A stretch of DNA of 64,000 nt from Arbacia lixula (taxonomy: Eukaryota; Echinodermata; Echinoidea; Arbacioida; Arbaciidae): NCBI GenBank assembly GCA_963669155.1, contig OZ022584.1, positions 1,167,740 through 1,231,739 on the forward strand. Direction: 5' to 3'. A program made the position numbers and the translations under genes. The notes under the pieces are model-generated. The model worked only from the letters and a program-made list of their open reading frames with translations, was not told the DNA's origin and did not search any database. Of the stretch, positions 35,794 to 46,060 are shown in pieces (position 1 is the stretch's first letter; each line of letters opens with the position of its first letter).

Positions 35794-36925
35794 TTAAAGT
35801 TTACCTGCAAGACTCTCTTATGATCCATAACTTCACATGGGTTGCTTGGATTACAACCTAACTTGGGTCATAGATGCACTGGGGGTACCTTCATGTTATG
35901 GTACCGTTGGAGGTCACAGGATAAGGTCAAAGGTCATTTGAGGTCATACGTTAAAGTTTACCTGCAAGACTCTCTTTTGACAAATAACTTCACATGGGTT
36001 GCTTGGATTACAACCTAACTTGGGTCATAGATGCACTGGGGGTACCTTCATGTTATGGTACCGTTGGAGGTCACAGGATAAGGTCAAAGGTCATTTGAGG
36101 TCATACGTTAAAGTTTACCTGCAAGACTCTCTTTTGACAAATAACTTCACATGGGTTGCTTGGATTACAACCTAACTTGGGTCATAGATGCACTGGGGGT
36201 ACCTTCATGTTATGGTACCGTTGGAGGTCACAGGATAAGGTCAAAGGTCATTTGAGGTCATACGTTAAAGTTTACCTGCAAGACTCTCTTTTGACAAATA
36301 ACTTCACATGGGTTGCTTGGATTACAACCTAACTTGGGTCATAGATGCACTGGGGGTACCTTCATGTTATGGTACCGTTGGAGGTCACAGGATAAGGTCA
36401 AAGGTCATTTGAGGTCATACGTTAAAGTTTACCTGCAAGACTCTCTTTTGACAAATAACTTCACATGGGTTGCTTGGATTACAACCTAACTTGGGTCATA
36501 GATGCACTGGGGGTACCTTCATGTTATGGTTGCATTGGAGGTCACAGGATAAGGTCAAAGGTCATTTGAGGTCATACGTTAAAGTTTACCTGCAAGACTC
36601 TCTTTTGACAAATAACTTCACATGGGTTGCTTGGATTACAACCTAACTTGGGTCATAGATGCACTGGGGGTACCTTCATGTTATGGTACCGTTGGAGGTC
36701 ACAGGATAAGGTCAAAGGTCATTTGAGGTCATACGTTAAAGTTTACCTGCAAGACTCTCTTATCACACATAACTCATCACATGTTGCTACAATGGCAATC
36801 AAACTTGGATGATGGATGCACTGGGGGCACCTGCATGTTATTGTGCTGTAAGAGGTCACATGATAAGGTCAAAGGTCATTTGAGGTCATACATTAAAGTC
36901 TACTTGCAAGACTCTTGGTGAAGGC
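35794..36925 (+). repeat. Tandem 157-bp repeat rich in AGGTCA half-sites
   Basis: Copies of TTAAAGTTTACCTGCAAGAC start at 35794, 35951, 36108, 36265, 36422, 36579 and 36736, and a diverged one near 36893; the spacing is exactly 157 for the first seven. Each unit contains four direct AGGTCA words: one, then a 7-base gap, a second, a 1-base gap, a third, a 4-base gap and a fourth. The first five units are almost identical and the last full unit is diverged, suggesting recent expansion from one end. Confidence 0.95.
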
Positions 36926-37149
36926 TTCCTAACTTGTGCACAGAATTGTGTGAGCATGTGTGAGCATTACTGATGTAGATTTAGGCAAACATTACTCATG
37001 CACATTTATGCAAATTTATTCAAAGTCACTATGTTGCACCTGATTTTGATGTTGTCTGTTTAAAGTTGCTTATTTGTTTGTTTCAGTTTTCTTTTGCGTA
37101 GCAACGGAGATCGCGATATTTCTGGTTATTTTCGCAAGTGGGCGAGACA

Positions 37150-38160
37150 CAATATTGCTAATGCCTTGTGTATACTTTTACATTCTAAGTCGACTATATT
37201 ATGTGTCATGGAATATGCTTTTTCATTTCTCCATTTCCCATTTCTTTTCCGTCCTTCTACGCTCTACCCTCTCTTCCTTCTAGGGCGTACCTCTACCCTC
37301 TCCCCTCCTACTAGGGGCGTACCTCTACCCTCTCCCCTCCTGTCCCTCTGCGCTCTACTCTCCAGTCCTTCTACGCCCTACCCTCTAGTCCTTCCACACT
37401 CTACTCTTTCATTTTGTATACTTTTACATTCTAAGTCGACTATATTATGTGTCATGAAATATGCTTTTTCATTTCTCCATTTCCCATTTCTTTCCCGTCC
37501 TTCTACGCTCTACCCTCTCTTCCTTCTAGGGCGTACCTCTACCCTCTCCCCTCCTACTAGGGGCGTACCTCTACCCTCTCCCCTCCTGTCCCTCTGCGCT
37601 CTACTCTCCAGTCCTTCTACGCCCTACCCTCTAGTCCTTCCACACTCTACTCTTTCATTTTGTATACTTTTACATTCTAAGTCGACTATATTATGTGTCA
37701 TGAAATATGCTTTTTCATTTCTCCATTTTCCATTTCTTTCCCGTCCTTCTACGCTCTACCCTCTCTTCCTTCTAGGGCGTACCTCTACCCTCTCCCCTCC
37801 TACTAGGGGCGTACCTCTACCCTCTCCCCTCCTGTCCCTCTGCGCTCTACCCTCCAGTCCTTCTACGCCCTACCCTCTAGTCCTTCCACTCTCTACTCTT
37901 TCATTTTGTATACTTTTACATACTAAGTCGACAATATTAGGTGTCATGAAATATGCTTTTTCATTTCTCCATTTTCCATTTCTTTCCCGTCCTTCTACGC
38001 TCTACCCTCTCTTCCTTCTAGGGCGTACCTCTACCCTCTCCCCTCCTACTAGGGGCGTACCTCTACCCTCTCCCCTCCTGTCCCTCAGCGCTCTACCCTC
38101 CTGTCCTTCCACGCCCTACCCTCTAGTCCTTTCACACTCTACTCTTTCATTTTGTATACA
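37150..38160 (+). repeat. Satellite array, right block after the insertion
   Basis: The same monomer resumes at about 37170, with marks at 37208, 37454, 37700 and 37946 (all 246 apart), ending abruptly near 38160. The monomer at 37208 has the CATGGAATATGC and CTTTTCCGTCC variants also present in the monomer at 34480, consistent with array-internal duplication. Confidence 0.95.
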
Positions 38161-38732
38161 GTGCCGACATTTCACCAGTATTGCGTTGCGATCATGCTCG
38201 TTCCAGTGCAGTGAAAAATTTATGGGAAAGTTCTGGCGATCGAGAAAAATCATGGATGTACGAACAGATGAAACAGATGAAAAACATATTTTGAACGAAA
38301 ATCATGAAAATGTGTAATTGTCAAATATGTGCACATTTTGTCTGATTTTGCTTCAGAAAATTGTGCATATTGTTAACTAATGCGTAAATACACTAATCGC
38401 GATCCAACCTTCGATAACGCAATAGCAGATATACACGGGGGCCGGTTTCAAGGGTAGGGGTCGGTTGGACCACTCACAATAGTATCCCCCACGACCACAT
38501 GCAAATTTTATTAAATCAAAAAAAGTTATACCATGCAGAAGGTCTAGACAGGATATAATAGGCAGTGATAGGGTCTAGAGTCTGGGCATTTTCTTTCTTT
38601 TATAGTTCATCGGCCATTAATTGTCTTAATCTATATTCATTTTGATGGTTTCTTTGATAAATTGATGTATTGTAGGAGTCTACTCCAGCCTTTTGAGTCT
38701 CGGACAACAAGGAGGCAATCCGGCCAGCACCC

Positions 38733-38922
38733 AGCCTGAGGCTGTTACATAAAACTTACCATTGTCAATCAATCAATGATCAATCAATGGCATTGATGGT
38801 AACTTTGCTACCAATGGCAATTTCTATGGAAATCTTGAATTTGATGGGCTGCTGAGTGGTGTTACTATCGTAATTACCATGGCATTGAGGACAGTTACCT
38901 TTATTATGCAACAAGGCCCAGG
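38733..38922. mobile_element. Palindromic MITE of family F, copy 1
   Basis: The ends CCTGAGGCTGTTACATAAAA and TTATTATGCAACAAGGCCCAGG are imperfect inverted repeats. The interior carries GGTAACTTTGCTACCAATGG and GGAAATCTTGAATTTGATGG, matched by the copy at 58694-58846. A third copy is at 42303-42456. Confidence 0.75.
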
Positions 38923-38930
38923 CATGTCAG

Positions 38931-39077
38931 GGGGGCATTTCATGAAAGTTGTCAGCACTGACAAGTTGTCTTTCCCTGACAGTTACCATAGTAACTTTGC
39001 TACCGAGGATTTCGCTGAAATTATTGTCACTGACTACATGTATTTAGTCAGTGCTGAACATTCATGAAATGCTCCCC
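38931..39077. mobile_element. Palindromic MITE of family G
   Basis: Terminal inverted repeats GGGGGCATTTCATGAA and TTCATGAAATGCTCCCC, with inner arms GTCAGCACTGACAA and TTAGTCAGTGCTGA. About 147 bases, non-coding. Confidence 0.75.
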
Positions 39078-39897
39078 TTGGGTATCCCACTAATTTTATG
39101 AATTTTCACCCTCAAACTAACCATGACCCTAAGTTAACCCAAAACCTAATTCTAGGCCTAACCCTAATCCTCAACAACATTTTTGCTGCCTCCTTTGTCC
39201 TAAAAAGTGATTTCTATGTCACTTATTGCCGATGACAATTGGTATTGCAGCTTTCTCATTGCGTGCATGGACGATAGTGACTGATACCCTAATTGTACGG
39301 AATTGCCAAAATAGGCAAGGGTAGTTTACAGCCAGTACAGAATCTGGCTATCATGGCCATGATAGCGTTAACATTAGCATGATTTTTAAGGGTATGAGGT
39401 GATTTTTTTGTGACGATAAGTTAAAAAAGAAAAAAGCTTTAAATCACATATTTACCTTGCTAATCACTATCACTATCATTCTAACATTATAAATAATCTT
39501 AGTAATAATCCTGACCCTGGCCTGACACACCAATTTTGTTGAGTTACACGTGTTTGTTCATCTAAAAACATAAAAATGTAGCAAATGCTGTCAGACTAAT
39601 CATGATGAAATAATCAGTATTCAATAATTCATAATTGGAATTACACAGGGCATTTGAAGGCAAGTCAAGTTCAAAGATCAAGGTCTCAGCTTACATGTAA
39701 ATAAGGCTTAATGCAAATTGGTGTCTGCCTGATAACTTGATAACATTAACAAATGCTTCCTGATCACATTATTTCAGGGGCACATGTTCTGTGAACACAG
39801 CACACATACAGTAGTATGAAACTGGAAACATTGTTTAGTGATGCCTTTTAAGAAGCGCCACAAAATGTTCTTGTTTCACCTATCTTGTTTCTCACAG

Positions 39898-40819
39898 TGA
39901 AGAAGTCCTTTCGTGTAAGGTTTCAGGACCTCAATGGCCTTGTGCCTGATGATGGTGTGCCATTCATCATCATGTCACACTTTACCATGGCATGCACCTT
40001 TGAAGAAGACAGGCACAAGGCAGAGAAGGAAAGGGCTCGGTCCAAGAGGGATGCATTACTGAAGGTTAGTCATATTACGTGTACCAGAATCCAAATAATT
40101 TAAATGAAATATGACAGTTCCATGGTTGATAGGGTAAATACGTATTAGGAATTCCTTATATCCCATCCAAACAAAGGGTGGTATTCCGGAAGCAAGGGTT
40201 TGAGCAAAGTTTATCTGTAAAGATGTATCTTTTTTCTCTGTCATTTAACTTAATGTCACTCAATAATTTTTGTTGTATTAACCATAATCAGGCCAGCTAG
40301 GGGAGGGGAGTCTAGGGCCTGGGGGATAGCTAAATAATTGTATTTTATGATTCTAATAAAAACAAAATTTAAGAAAAAAGATAAAGAAAAAAAAGAACAA
40401 AGAAATATCTAAGGAATTCACGAGGCAAAGAAAAAACAAATGTTACAAAATTATCAATCTAATCATGAAGAAGCTGTATGCCTGAAATTATTACTTTTTA
40501 TTTATCACATAGGTAAATTAAAGTGAGGAATATTTGCATTAATATGCATAAGAAAGTCATTTATAATAAATAGATTAAAATTGAATACTGTATCTGCTAA
40601 TGCAAACGTAGAGATGATGTCACAAGTGAAGTATGTGCCAAATTTTGTGGCTGTCATGCTTTCTCGCCCCCCCCTCGAAAATTGATGCCTTCCTATTTCT
40701 TTTTTAAGGGTTATCATCAGTGCCCAGTGAAACCAAGGAAACTCATGCAGACAACAAGGAAGAAGGGGTGTCCTGCAAGAATACTCATGAAGGAGGTGTT
40801 CCTGTTTCCCGATTTCAAG
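39898..40819 (+). CDS. Two exons of a CaRF/FAR1-like domain protein, partial
   Basis: Exon 1 (39898-40064) follows CTTGTTTCTCACAG and ends GAAG/GTTAGT. Exon 2 (40709-40819) follows TTTCTTTTTTAAG and ends TTCAAG/GTCTGG. They join in frame, with exon 1 ending on a codon boundary. The 92 or so residues read VKKSFRVRFQDLNGLVP, later VPFIIMSHFTMACTF, and across the junction GYHQCPVKPRKLMQTTRKKG followed by CPARILMKEVFLFPDFK. This pattern (dG.P....C then TKK/TRKKGCPA.I then FPD[FY]K) resembles the N-terminal zinc-binding region of calcium-responsive transcription factor-like and FAR1/MULE-related proteins; the match is from memory and tentative. No first exon was found. Downstream of 40819 the frame stops within 11 codons, and the sequence turns directly into satellite-related repeats. 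It may be a gene fragment. Confidence 0.42.
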
Positions 40820-40852
40820 GTCTGGAGACTCACTGTGAAAGACAATGCTTAA

Positions 40853-41075
40853 CCTCCTGTCCTTCTATCCTCTACCCTCCTGTCCTATCCTCTACCCTCC
40901 TGTCCTATCCTCTACCCTCCTGTCCCTCTGTCCTCTACCCTCCTGTTCCTGTGTGCTCTACCCTCCTATCCTTCTGCGCTCTACCCTCCTGTCCTTCTAT
41001 CCTCTACGCTCTACCCTCCTGTCCTTCTATCCTCTACCCTCCTGTGCCTCTGTACTCTACCCTCCTGTCCCTCAA
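40853..41075 (+). repeat. Fragment related to the main satellite
   Basis: Tandem CTCTACCCTCCTGTCC-type words (with TCCTTCTATC and TGCGCTCTACCCTCC) are the same vocabulary as the 214/246-bp satellite, but in a short irregular array. Confidence 0.7.
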
Positions 41076-41089
41076 CCCTTTAACCCTCA

Positions 41090-41560
41090 AGCCACCCCTT
41101 CCCACCACCCCTTCCCACCATCCCTTCCTACCACCCCTTCCCACCACCCCTTCCCTCCACCCCTTCTCACCACCCTTTCCTACCACCCCTTCCTACCATC
41201 CATTCCCACCATCCATTCCAGCCATCCCTTCCCACCACCCCTTCTCACCACCCCTTCCCACCACCCCTTCCCACCACCCCTTCCCACCACCCCTTCTCAC
41301 CACCCCTTCCTACCACCCCTTCTCACAACCCCTTCTTACAACCACTTCGCACCACCCCTTCTCACCACCTGTACCCACCACCCCTTCCCACCACCCCTTC
41401 CAACCACCCCTTCCTACCACCCTTCTCACCACCCCTTCCCACCACCTTTTCTCACCACCCCTTCCTACCACCCCTTCTCACCACCCCTTCCCACCACCCC
41501 TTCCTACCACCCCTTCCCACCACCCCTTCCCACCACCCCTTCCCACCATCCCTTCTAAAT
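41090..41560 (+). repeat. CCACCCCTTCC minisatellite
   Basis: About forty degenerate copies of a roughly 11-12-base unit, CACCCCTTCCC. Pro/Thr/His-rich ORFs in two frames are translations of this repeat. Confidence 0.93.
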
Positions 41561-41772
41561 TGTAGAAAATAGTCCTCCATGTATTTTGTAGAAGCCTTTA
41601 AAGTAGTGCCTCCCCCTCACACCAGCTCTTCTCTAATCTTGCTCTGGCTTGAACAGAATATTTAACCCTCTCAATACCAAACAGTAATATTCCCAGTTGA
41701 ATTATAACATAGTTTATTGCATTTAGGACTAAGAGAGTTAATTGTATGTTGACTCTCTCTCTCTCTCTGTAG

Positions 41773-42662
41773 ATCGTCTGACAGACCTTTGGCAGTTCTT
41801 GGCATCGTGAGCGCGGTCATCATCCAAATCATCATCATCTTCATCCATGAGAAGTGCAGCAAGGAAGAGGACTATGGGGAGGATGACGAGGATCTCATGT
41901 GAGTGTGCGCCCTCGCGAGAGCAATCAGTGAATATGTGTTGTGATTCGTCAGTGTGAAGTTTGAAGAGGAGCCTTATGACTAGCCCTGAAATCTGGCATT
42001 ACCTTTGCCAGTATCCTGTGCACTTAGTAGCTAGTTGGAAAATAGATAAGTAACCAAACAGTTATGACTTTGAATATTCTATGGTCCTCTTAAAATTATC
42101 TGATAAACCATTATATTTGCATTCATAACTTCATTGTGAACCCAATCAATTTATTGATTTTTAAAGAAAACATAGTAGGACCACTAGTGATCACTATTGA
42201 AGTGTAATGTTGTTTGACGTATGTACAATATGCCCAGTATGAAAGGATAGTGGACAAGGAACATTGGGTTGTAAATGCCACAGTTGAGTACGGGATCACA
42301 AACCAGGGCCCTGTCGCATAAGCCTTACCGTGATAAACCTCTGCCATCAATGATAACTACCATGGTAACATCGTTCAACAGCCAATCTAAATTAACTTTT
42401 CCATAGAAGTTGTCATTGATAGCAAAGTTACCATCAATGGTAGGTTTTATGCACAGATGGACAGATCCCTACAAACTTGCACTCTCCCTGCACCCCTTCC
42501 ACTCAATATACCCAATCTTTTAGTTAGCTTATCCTTGAGAGGGGACAATGTAAAGTTACACACTTAACTCTCATTTCATTGTATATGTGTATTTGCAGGA
42601 AAGAGAAGAAGAAGATCTCAGATGGGGATAGTGACATAAGGATGCGATCCACCAAGCAGTGA
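41773..42662 (+). CDS. C-terminal exons of a basigin/neuroplastin-like membrane glycoprotein, partial
   Basis: Two exons: 41773-41898 (acceptor CTCTCTCTGTAG, donor CTCAT/GTGAGT) and 42599-42662 (acceptor TATTTGCAG, stop TGA). They splice in frame to give about 62 residues. A transmembrane helix, LAVLGIVSAVIIQIIIIFI, is followed by HEKCSKEEDY, an acidic stretch GEDDEDLM, a Lys-rich part and the end DSDIRMRSTKQ. Basigin and neuroplastin have the same layout: a helix beginning LGIV, then EK, an acidic DDD segment, and an RQRN-type tail. These proteins are Ig-superfamily chaperones of monocarboxylate transporters and PMCA pumps. The vertebrate intramembrane Glu is not present; a Gln lies within the helix. 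The upstream Ig exons were not found in the window, and the phase required (two bases carried in) does not match the exon ending at 40819. Confidence 0.6.
42303..42456. mobile_element. Palindromic MITE of family F, copy 2
   Basis: Starts CCAGGGCCCTGTCGCATAAG and ends ACCATCAATGGTAGGTTTTATGC; the arms are inverted and the inner words TACCATGGTAAC and GCAAAGTTACCATC match the other two copies. It lies in the intron between the two basigin-like exons. Confidence 0.75.
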
Positions 42663-42775
42663 CAGAATGTTCACCGCCGAAAAAACGCTTGGGAGGACCC
42701 AAGCTCGGACCTCAGAATGGGGCCTCTCAGTTAACCTCCCTCTTATTCTTACCCTCTCCTATCCCCCTCCATTTT

Positions 42776-43200
42776 TGTCTCGCCTGAACAAAGTTCAGCA
42801 GAGACCTAGTAATCACTTTTATTTTTATATTTATGTGAGTAATCACTTTTCCTGTTGGTCTTTTAGTCCTTTGGTCTGTTACAAAAAAGTTTTTGTTTAA
42901 ATTGCTCTCATTTCTTTATTGAAGAAATTATTTTACAATTTATAAATTGTGATCAAACTTGGTACAAATGATCCTTGGGTAGTACCACATGTGTCATGAT
43001 GAGGATGATGGGGTCAAAGGTCATGTAGGGGTCAAAAGGTCAAATGATATGAGGCCATGTGCATCATTTTTCTCAAAGTTTTCATTTGACTTGCTCTCAT
43101 TTCTTTATTTTTGCATCAATTGTGATCACTCTTAGTACAAATGATCCTTGGGTAATACCACATGTGTTGATGAGGTCAAAGGTTACCTCGGCACCATTTC
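42776..43200 (+). mobile_element. Fragment of a TGTCTCGCC-type element
   Basis: TGTCTCGCC at about 42777 is identical to the left terminus of the element in the satellite. Nearby GGTCAAAGGTCATGTAGGGG and a repeated ATGATCCTTGGGTA block about 165 bases apart show a short tandem interior of the same style. No right terminus was found. Confidence 0.5.
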
Positions 43201-43329
43201 AGATATTTGAAGAAAAATAATCAGCACTGTTTATTGATCGCTTAATCAGGCAAGACTCGTTTCACAAACCACTTTGTTCCTATAATATCTTCTTTCTCAC
43301 CCCACCCATGCCTAGCCCTTTCAATGTGC

Positions 43330-43480
43330 TCTCTATTTCTCTCTCTCCCCCTCTCACTCCCTCCCTCATTCTCTCTCCCTCTCTCTCCCTCTCCCTCTCT
43401 CTCTCTCTCCCTCTCTCTCCCTCTCCCTCTCTCTCCCTCTCTCTCCCTCTCCCTCCATCTCCCTCTCTCTCCATCTCTCT
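43330..43480 (+). repeat. (CT)n low-complexity tract
   Basis: About 150 bases of CT/CCCTCT sequence; Arg/Glu-rich minus-strand ORFs here are artefacts. Confidence 0.9.
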
Positions 43481-44854
43481 GGAATATGGCCCCTGGTCTT
43501 AATAAGATGCAGCATATCTGACATTCATTGTCACATTTGTCACAACACTTTGGTTCCATACAAATCCTACCTATACATGCCAGTCATTTTAATGGTTGTG
43601 AGTATGTATGTGTGTGTGTTAGTATATGTCTTAAGGTATTTAAACCAGTAAATTACCTATGAGAAACTCATTACGATCATGACTTGAGCGAAAACTTTAT
43701 AGCATTAAGTTTGCCACTTCTTGATGAAATGAATTTTTTTTTACATTCTTAAAATGAACATGTTGGAAAATCAGAGAGAGCTTGATAAAGAATGCCAGGG
43801 ATAAGAAGGAAGTTTGTCACAGAGCAATAAAGCATTTGTTTCTTTGGGGAAAAAATAGATTGATTTCTATGCGTTTGTATACATACCGTAGGTGCTAGAC
43901 ACATACTGTACAAGATTCTTTTTCCTCTTAAGACTTATCATTGGTGCTCTCATCCTCTATAGCAGAAGAAAGAATAAACTACTATACTCCAAAAGAAAAT
44001 AAAATATTGTAAGGTAGCAACAATTATTCAGATTACAATTGAACAAATACAGTACCTATACAAGTCTGGTTTATTCTTATATAGCCAGCTGTTTTTACGT
44101 CTTGATGTTGGAGACTTGTTACTTCCCTCTCATAAACCAGTTGTGATATTTGACTAGCCTTGTTGTACTGTATATATAACATCTTATCTGAATTACCTCT
44201 CTCTACCCAGGGATAGACACATATTGCTATGGAAATGGAAGATGGAACTAATATCTCCTTATTTTTCTGAGCCAAGATTATCTGAAGTAACCGTATGTCA
44301 CTTGACAATCTGATACTGTATAACCTTTTCTAAATCATGTCCTTCAAAATAAAAATTATTGAACTTCACATGTATCACTTTAGAACAAGATTTTATTTGA
44401 TTGTAGTCTTTCAATACGCAAAGTGAAATTGACCTCTGAATGGAAATGAAACTTTGCATTAAACATTTCATATACATGCATGCTTTGTTTGCTTTGCTTT
44501 GGATTGTTAGTTTTTATTTTGGTTTGAGCATTGTTGTGAGTAGACATACTGGTGTACAGCATAGGAAGACAGGCTCAAAGTGTTTGATGTGATGTTGACA
44601 AGCGACTGTTTTCCCCCTATTTTTCTGGTAATTTGATGTTATAAACAGGGTTTTGGTAAGCTTACAGAAACAGAAAGTAATAGGCACAAATTTCTGAGGA
44701 TGAATTCCATGGTGATGAGGTCTAATTTCAAATCATTGCGTTTTGAAATTGGTCTCATCTTTCTCTTTGTGTCACACTCAAAACATTTTGAAGTAAATAC
44801 AGCAGGAACACAATTGTCAATGCTTTCTGTATACAATTGTTATTTGGGGATTTC

Positions 44855-45410
44855 TTTAAAGGTGATATTCATAGAAAATCCAAAAATACGAAGATATTCA
44901 TCTACAGAAAGCTTATAAGCCATACAATGAGCTCGGATGACATTCAAACAATATATCACTTTCCAAAAGCGAAATTAGGGTGAAAACAATCACCGTATTC
45001 TCGGGGACAAATTTGACCTATACTGTCATGCGAAACGGCCTTTAGGTCTGATGTAAGAAACAGGATTCGTTATTGTGCATCACACATGCCAATCCGCAGC
45101 TTCTTTTCCGCCAGAAGCATCAGGCATTGTTAATGAAACTGTGATGGCAGTTGCTATTGGATTAACAGGTGTGATACACAATGGTCATTGTGAAGCATAT
45201 CCCGGCTGTGACGTATACACAACGCCACTTTCCCTTAGGCGATATCATAGGTCAGGAAGAGAGTCAATTTAGTGAAATTTGACTTTCATTTAACACAAAA
45301 CTGAACACTTTCATGGCATGTTAGCTGCATAAATTGCTTTAATAGCTCATTCAATTATAACATAAACTATATTTATTTGATTTTATTTCCTATGAATATC
45401 ACCTTTAAGG
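44855..45410. mobile_element. Foldback MITE of family C, TTAA-bordered
   Basis: The left end TTTAAAGGTGATATTCATAG is mirrored by the right end CTATGAATATCACCTTTAA. A central pair, GTGCATCACACATGCCAAT and ATTGGATTAACAGGTGTGAT, shows that the interior is also palindromic. About 555 bases, non-coding. Confidence 0.85.
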
Positions 45411-45505
45411 AATTTGAGTATTAATTTCTTTTCTCATTGTAAATTTACTAATTTTGTCTCAAATGTTAGGAAAAAATGTTTATGGTCACAAAGTCAGTTC
45501 ATGTC

Positions 45506-46060
45506 TTAAAGGGTTACTAAATTAGAAAAATAGATTCCCTCTAATCTACGTAAAATTATCCACTAAAAATGAATTTCACATTTGTTTGCTGCAATAAAGT
45601 CTCATTTTGACGAAAGTGTGAAAAAACGCACGCCTCCAGTGACGTCAGAGAAGTCAAAATGCCATAGGTTGTACGGAAGTCAACAAAAAAATATTTCCCT
45701 AATATATTCACAACTTTCCCCCTAACTGTGTAGTAACGCGTTATTGCATTCACCTGTATCTAGTCATTCAGATTCAATGGATGGAATGCACTTTGAATCT
45801 ATTAGTTGTTGCTCCTCGGACAAACCTCGGACAAGCTTAGGGGTTCCCATTGGTAACGTATTGTTTGAACGGCGTGAATAAAATATGTTGTTGGCATTTA
45901 TGGAATTTTGACTCCTCTGACATCATGGGAGGCGTGCGTGTTTTCACATTTTCGTCAAAATGAGACTTTATTGCAGCAAACGATTGTGAAATTCGTTTTT
46001 AGTGGATAATTTTGCATAGATTAGTGGGAACTTATTTTTCTAATTTAGTAACCCTTTAAG
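45506..46060. mobile_element. Foldback MITE of family D, TTAA-bordered
   Basis: The ends TTAAAGGGTTACTAAATTAG and CTAATTTAGTAACCCTTTAA are perfect inverted repeats. Inner arms match too: TGCAATAAAGTCTCATTTTG with CAAAATGAGACTTTATTGCA, and CGCACGCCTCC with GGAGGCGTGCG. About 555 bases with no coding potential. Confidence 0.92.

Larger units (their letters stand above)
35639..37149. mobile_element. TIR-bounded element inserted in the satellite
   Basis: The left end reads TGTCTCGCCCACCGGAGGTG and the right end CGCAAGTGGGCGAGACA, so TGTCTCGCCCAC is exactly inverted. The satellite reading is interrupted in the middle of a monomer and resumes after the right end. The interior contains a CCGT/CGTC minisatellite (about 35688-35786), then about seven 157-base tandem units, then unique sequence. 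No transposase frame was found, so it is non-autonomous. No clean target-site duplication could be read, and about 20 bases beyond the right TIR are not satellite. A relative with TGTCTCGCC and AGGTCA-rich sequence begins near 42776. Confidence 0.8.
38161..39897. other. Intergenic DNA with small MITEs
   Basis: No supported gene. Two palindromic elements lie at 38733-38922 and 38931-39077. The ORF across 38879-39067 is a reading through these elements. Degenerate CCTAACCC-like words occur near 39118-39170. Confidence 0.5.
42663..44854. other. 3' flank of the basigin-like exons, non-coding
   Basis: Begins with the probable 3' UTR. A TGTCTCGCC-starting repeat fragment with AGGTCA-like words occupies about 42776-43200. 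(CT)n low-complexity sequence lies at about 43330-43480. AATAAA words occur near 43828 and 43972. No gene was recognised. Confidence 0.5.

Noticed and set aside
33949..35823. 624-codon ORF as a secreted or membrane repeat protein
   Set aside because: It lies within the satellite and stays open only because the 246-base unit is divisible by three; adjacent 214-base units break it.
35794..36925. CRISPR-like array
   Set aside because: Contiguous 157-base tandem copies without distinct spacers, in a eukaryotic genome.
37094..38317. 407-codon ORF
   Set aside because: A fusion of transposon end, satellite and flank in one frame; no gene signal.
40720..41565. 281- and 237-codon Pro/Thr/His-rich ORFs
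   Set aside because: Frames through the CCACCCCTTCC minisatellite; only the first about 110 bases correspond to a real exon, in another frame.
40709..42662. A single gene joining the CaRF/FAR1-like exons to the transmembrane exons
   Set aside because: The exon at 40709-40819 ends on a codon boundary, but the exon at 41773 needs two bases carried in; direct splicing would shift the frame, and the two families are unrelated.
43242..43559. 105-codon Arg/Glu-rich minus-strand ORF
   Set aside because: Translation of the (CT)n tract.
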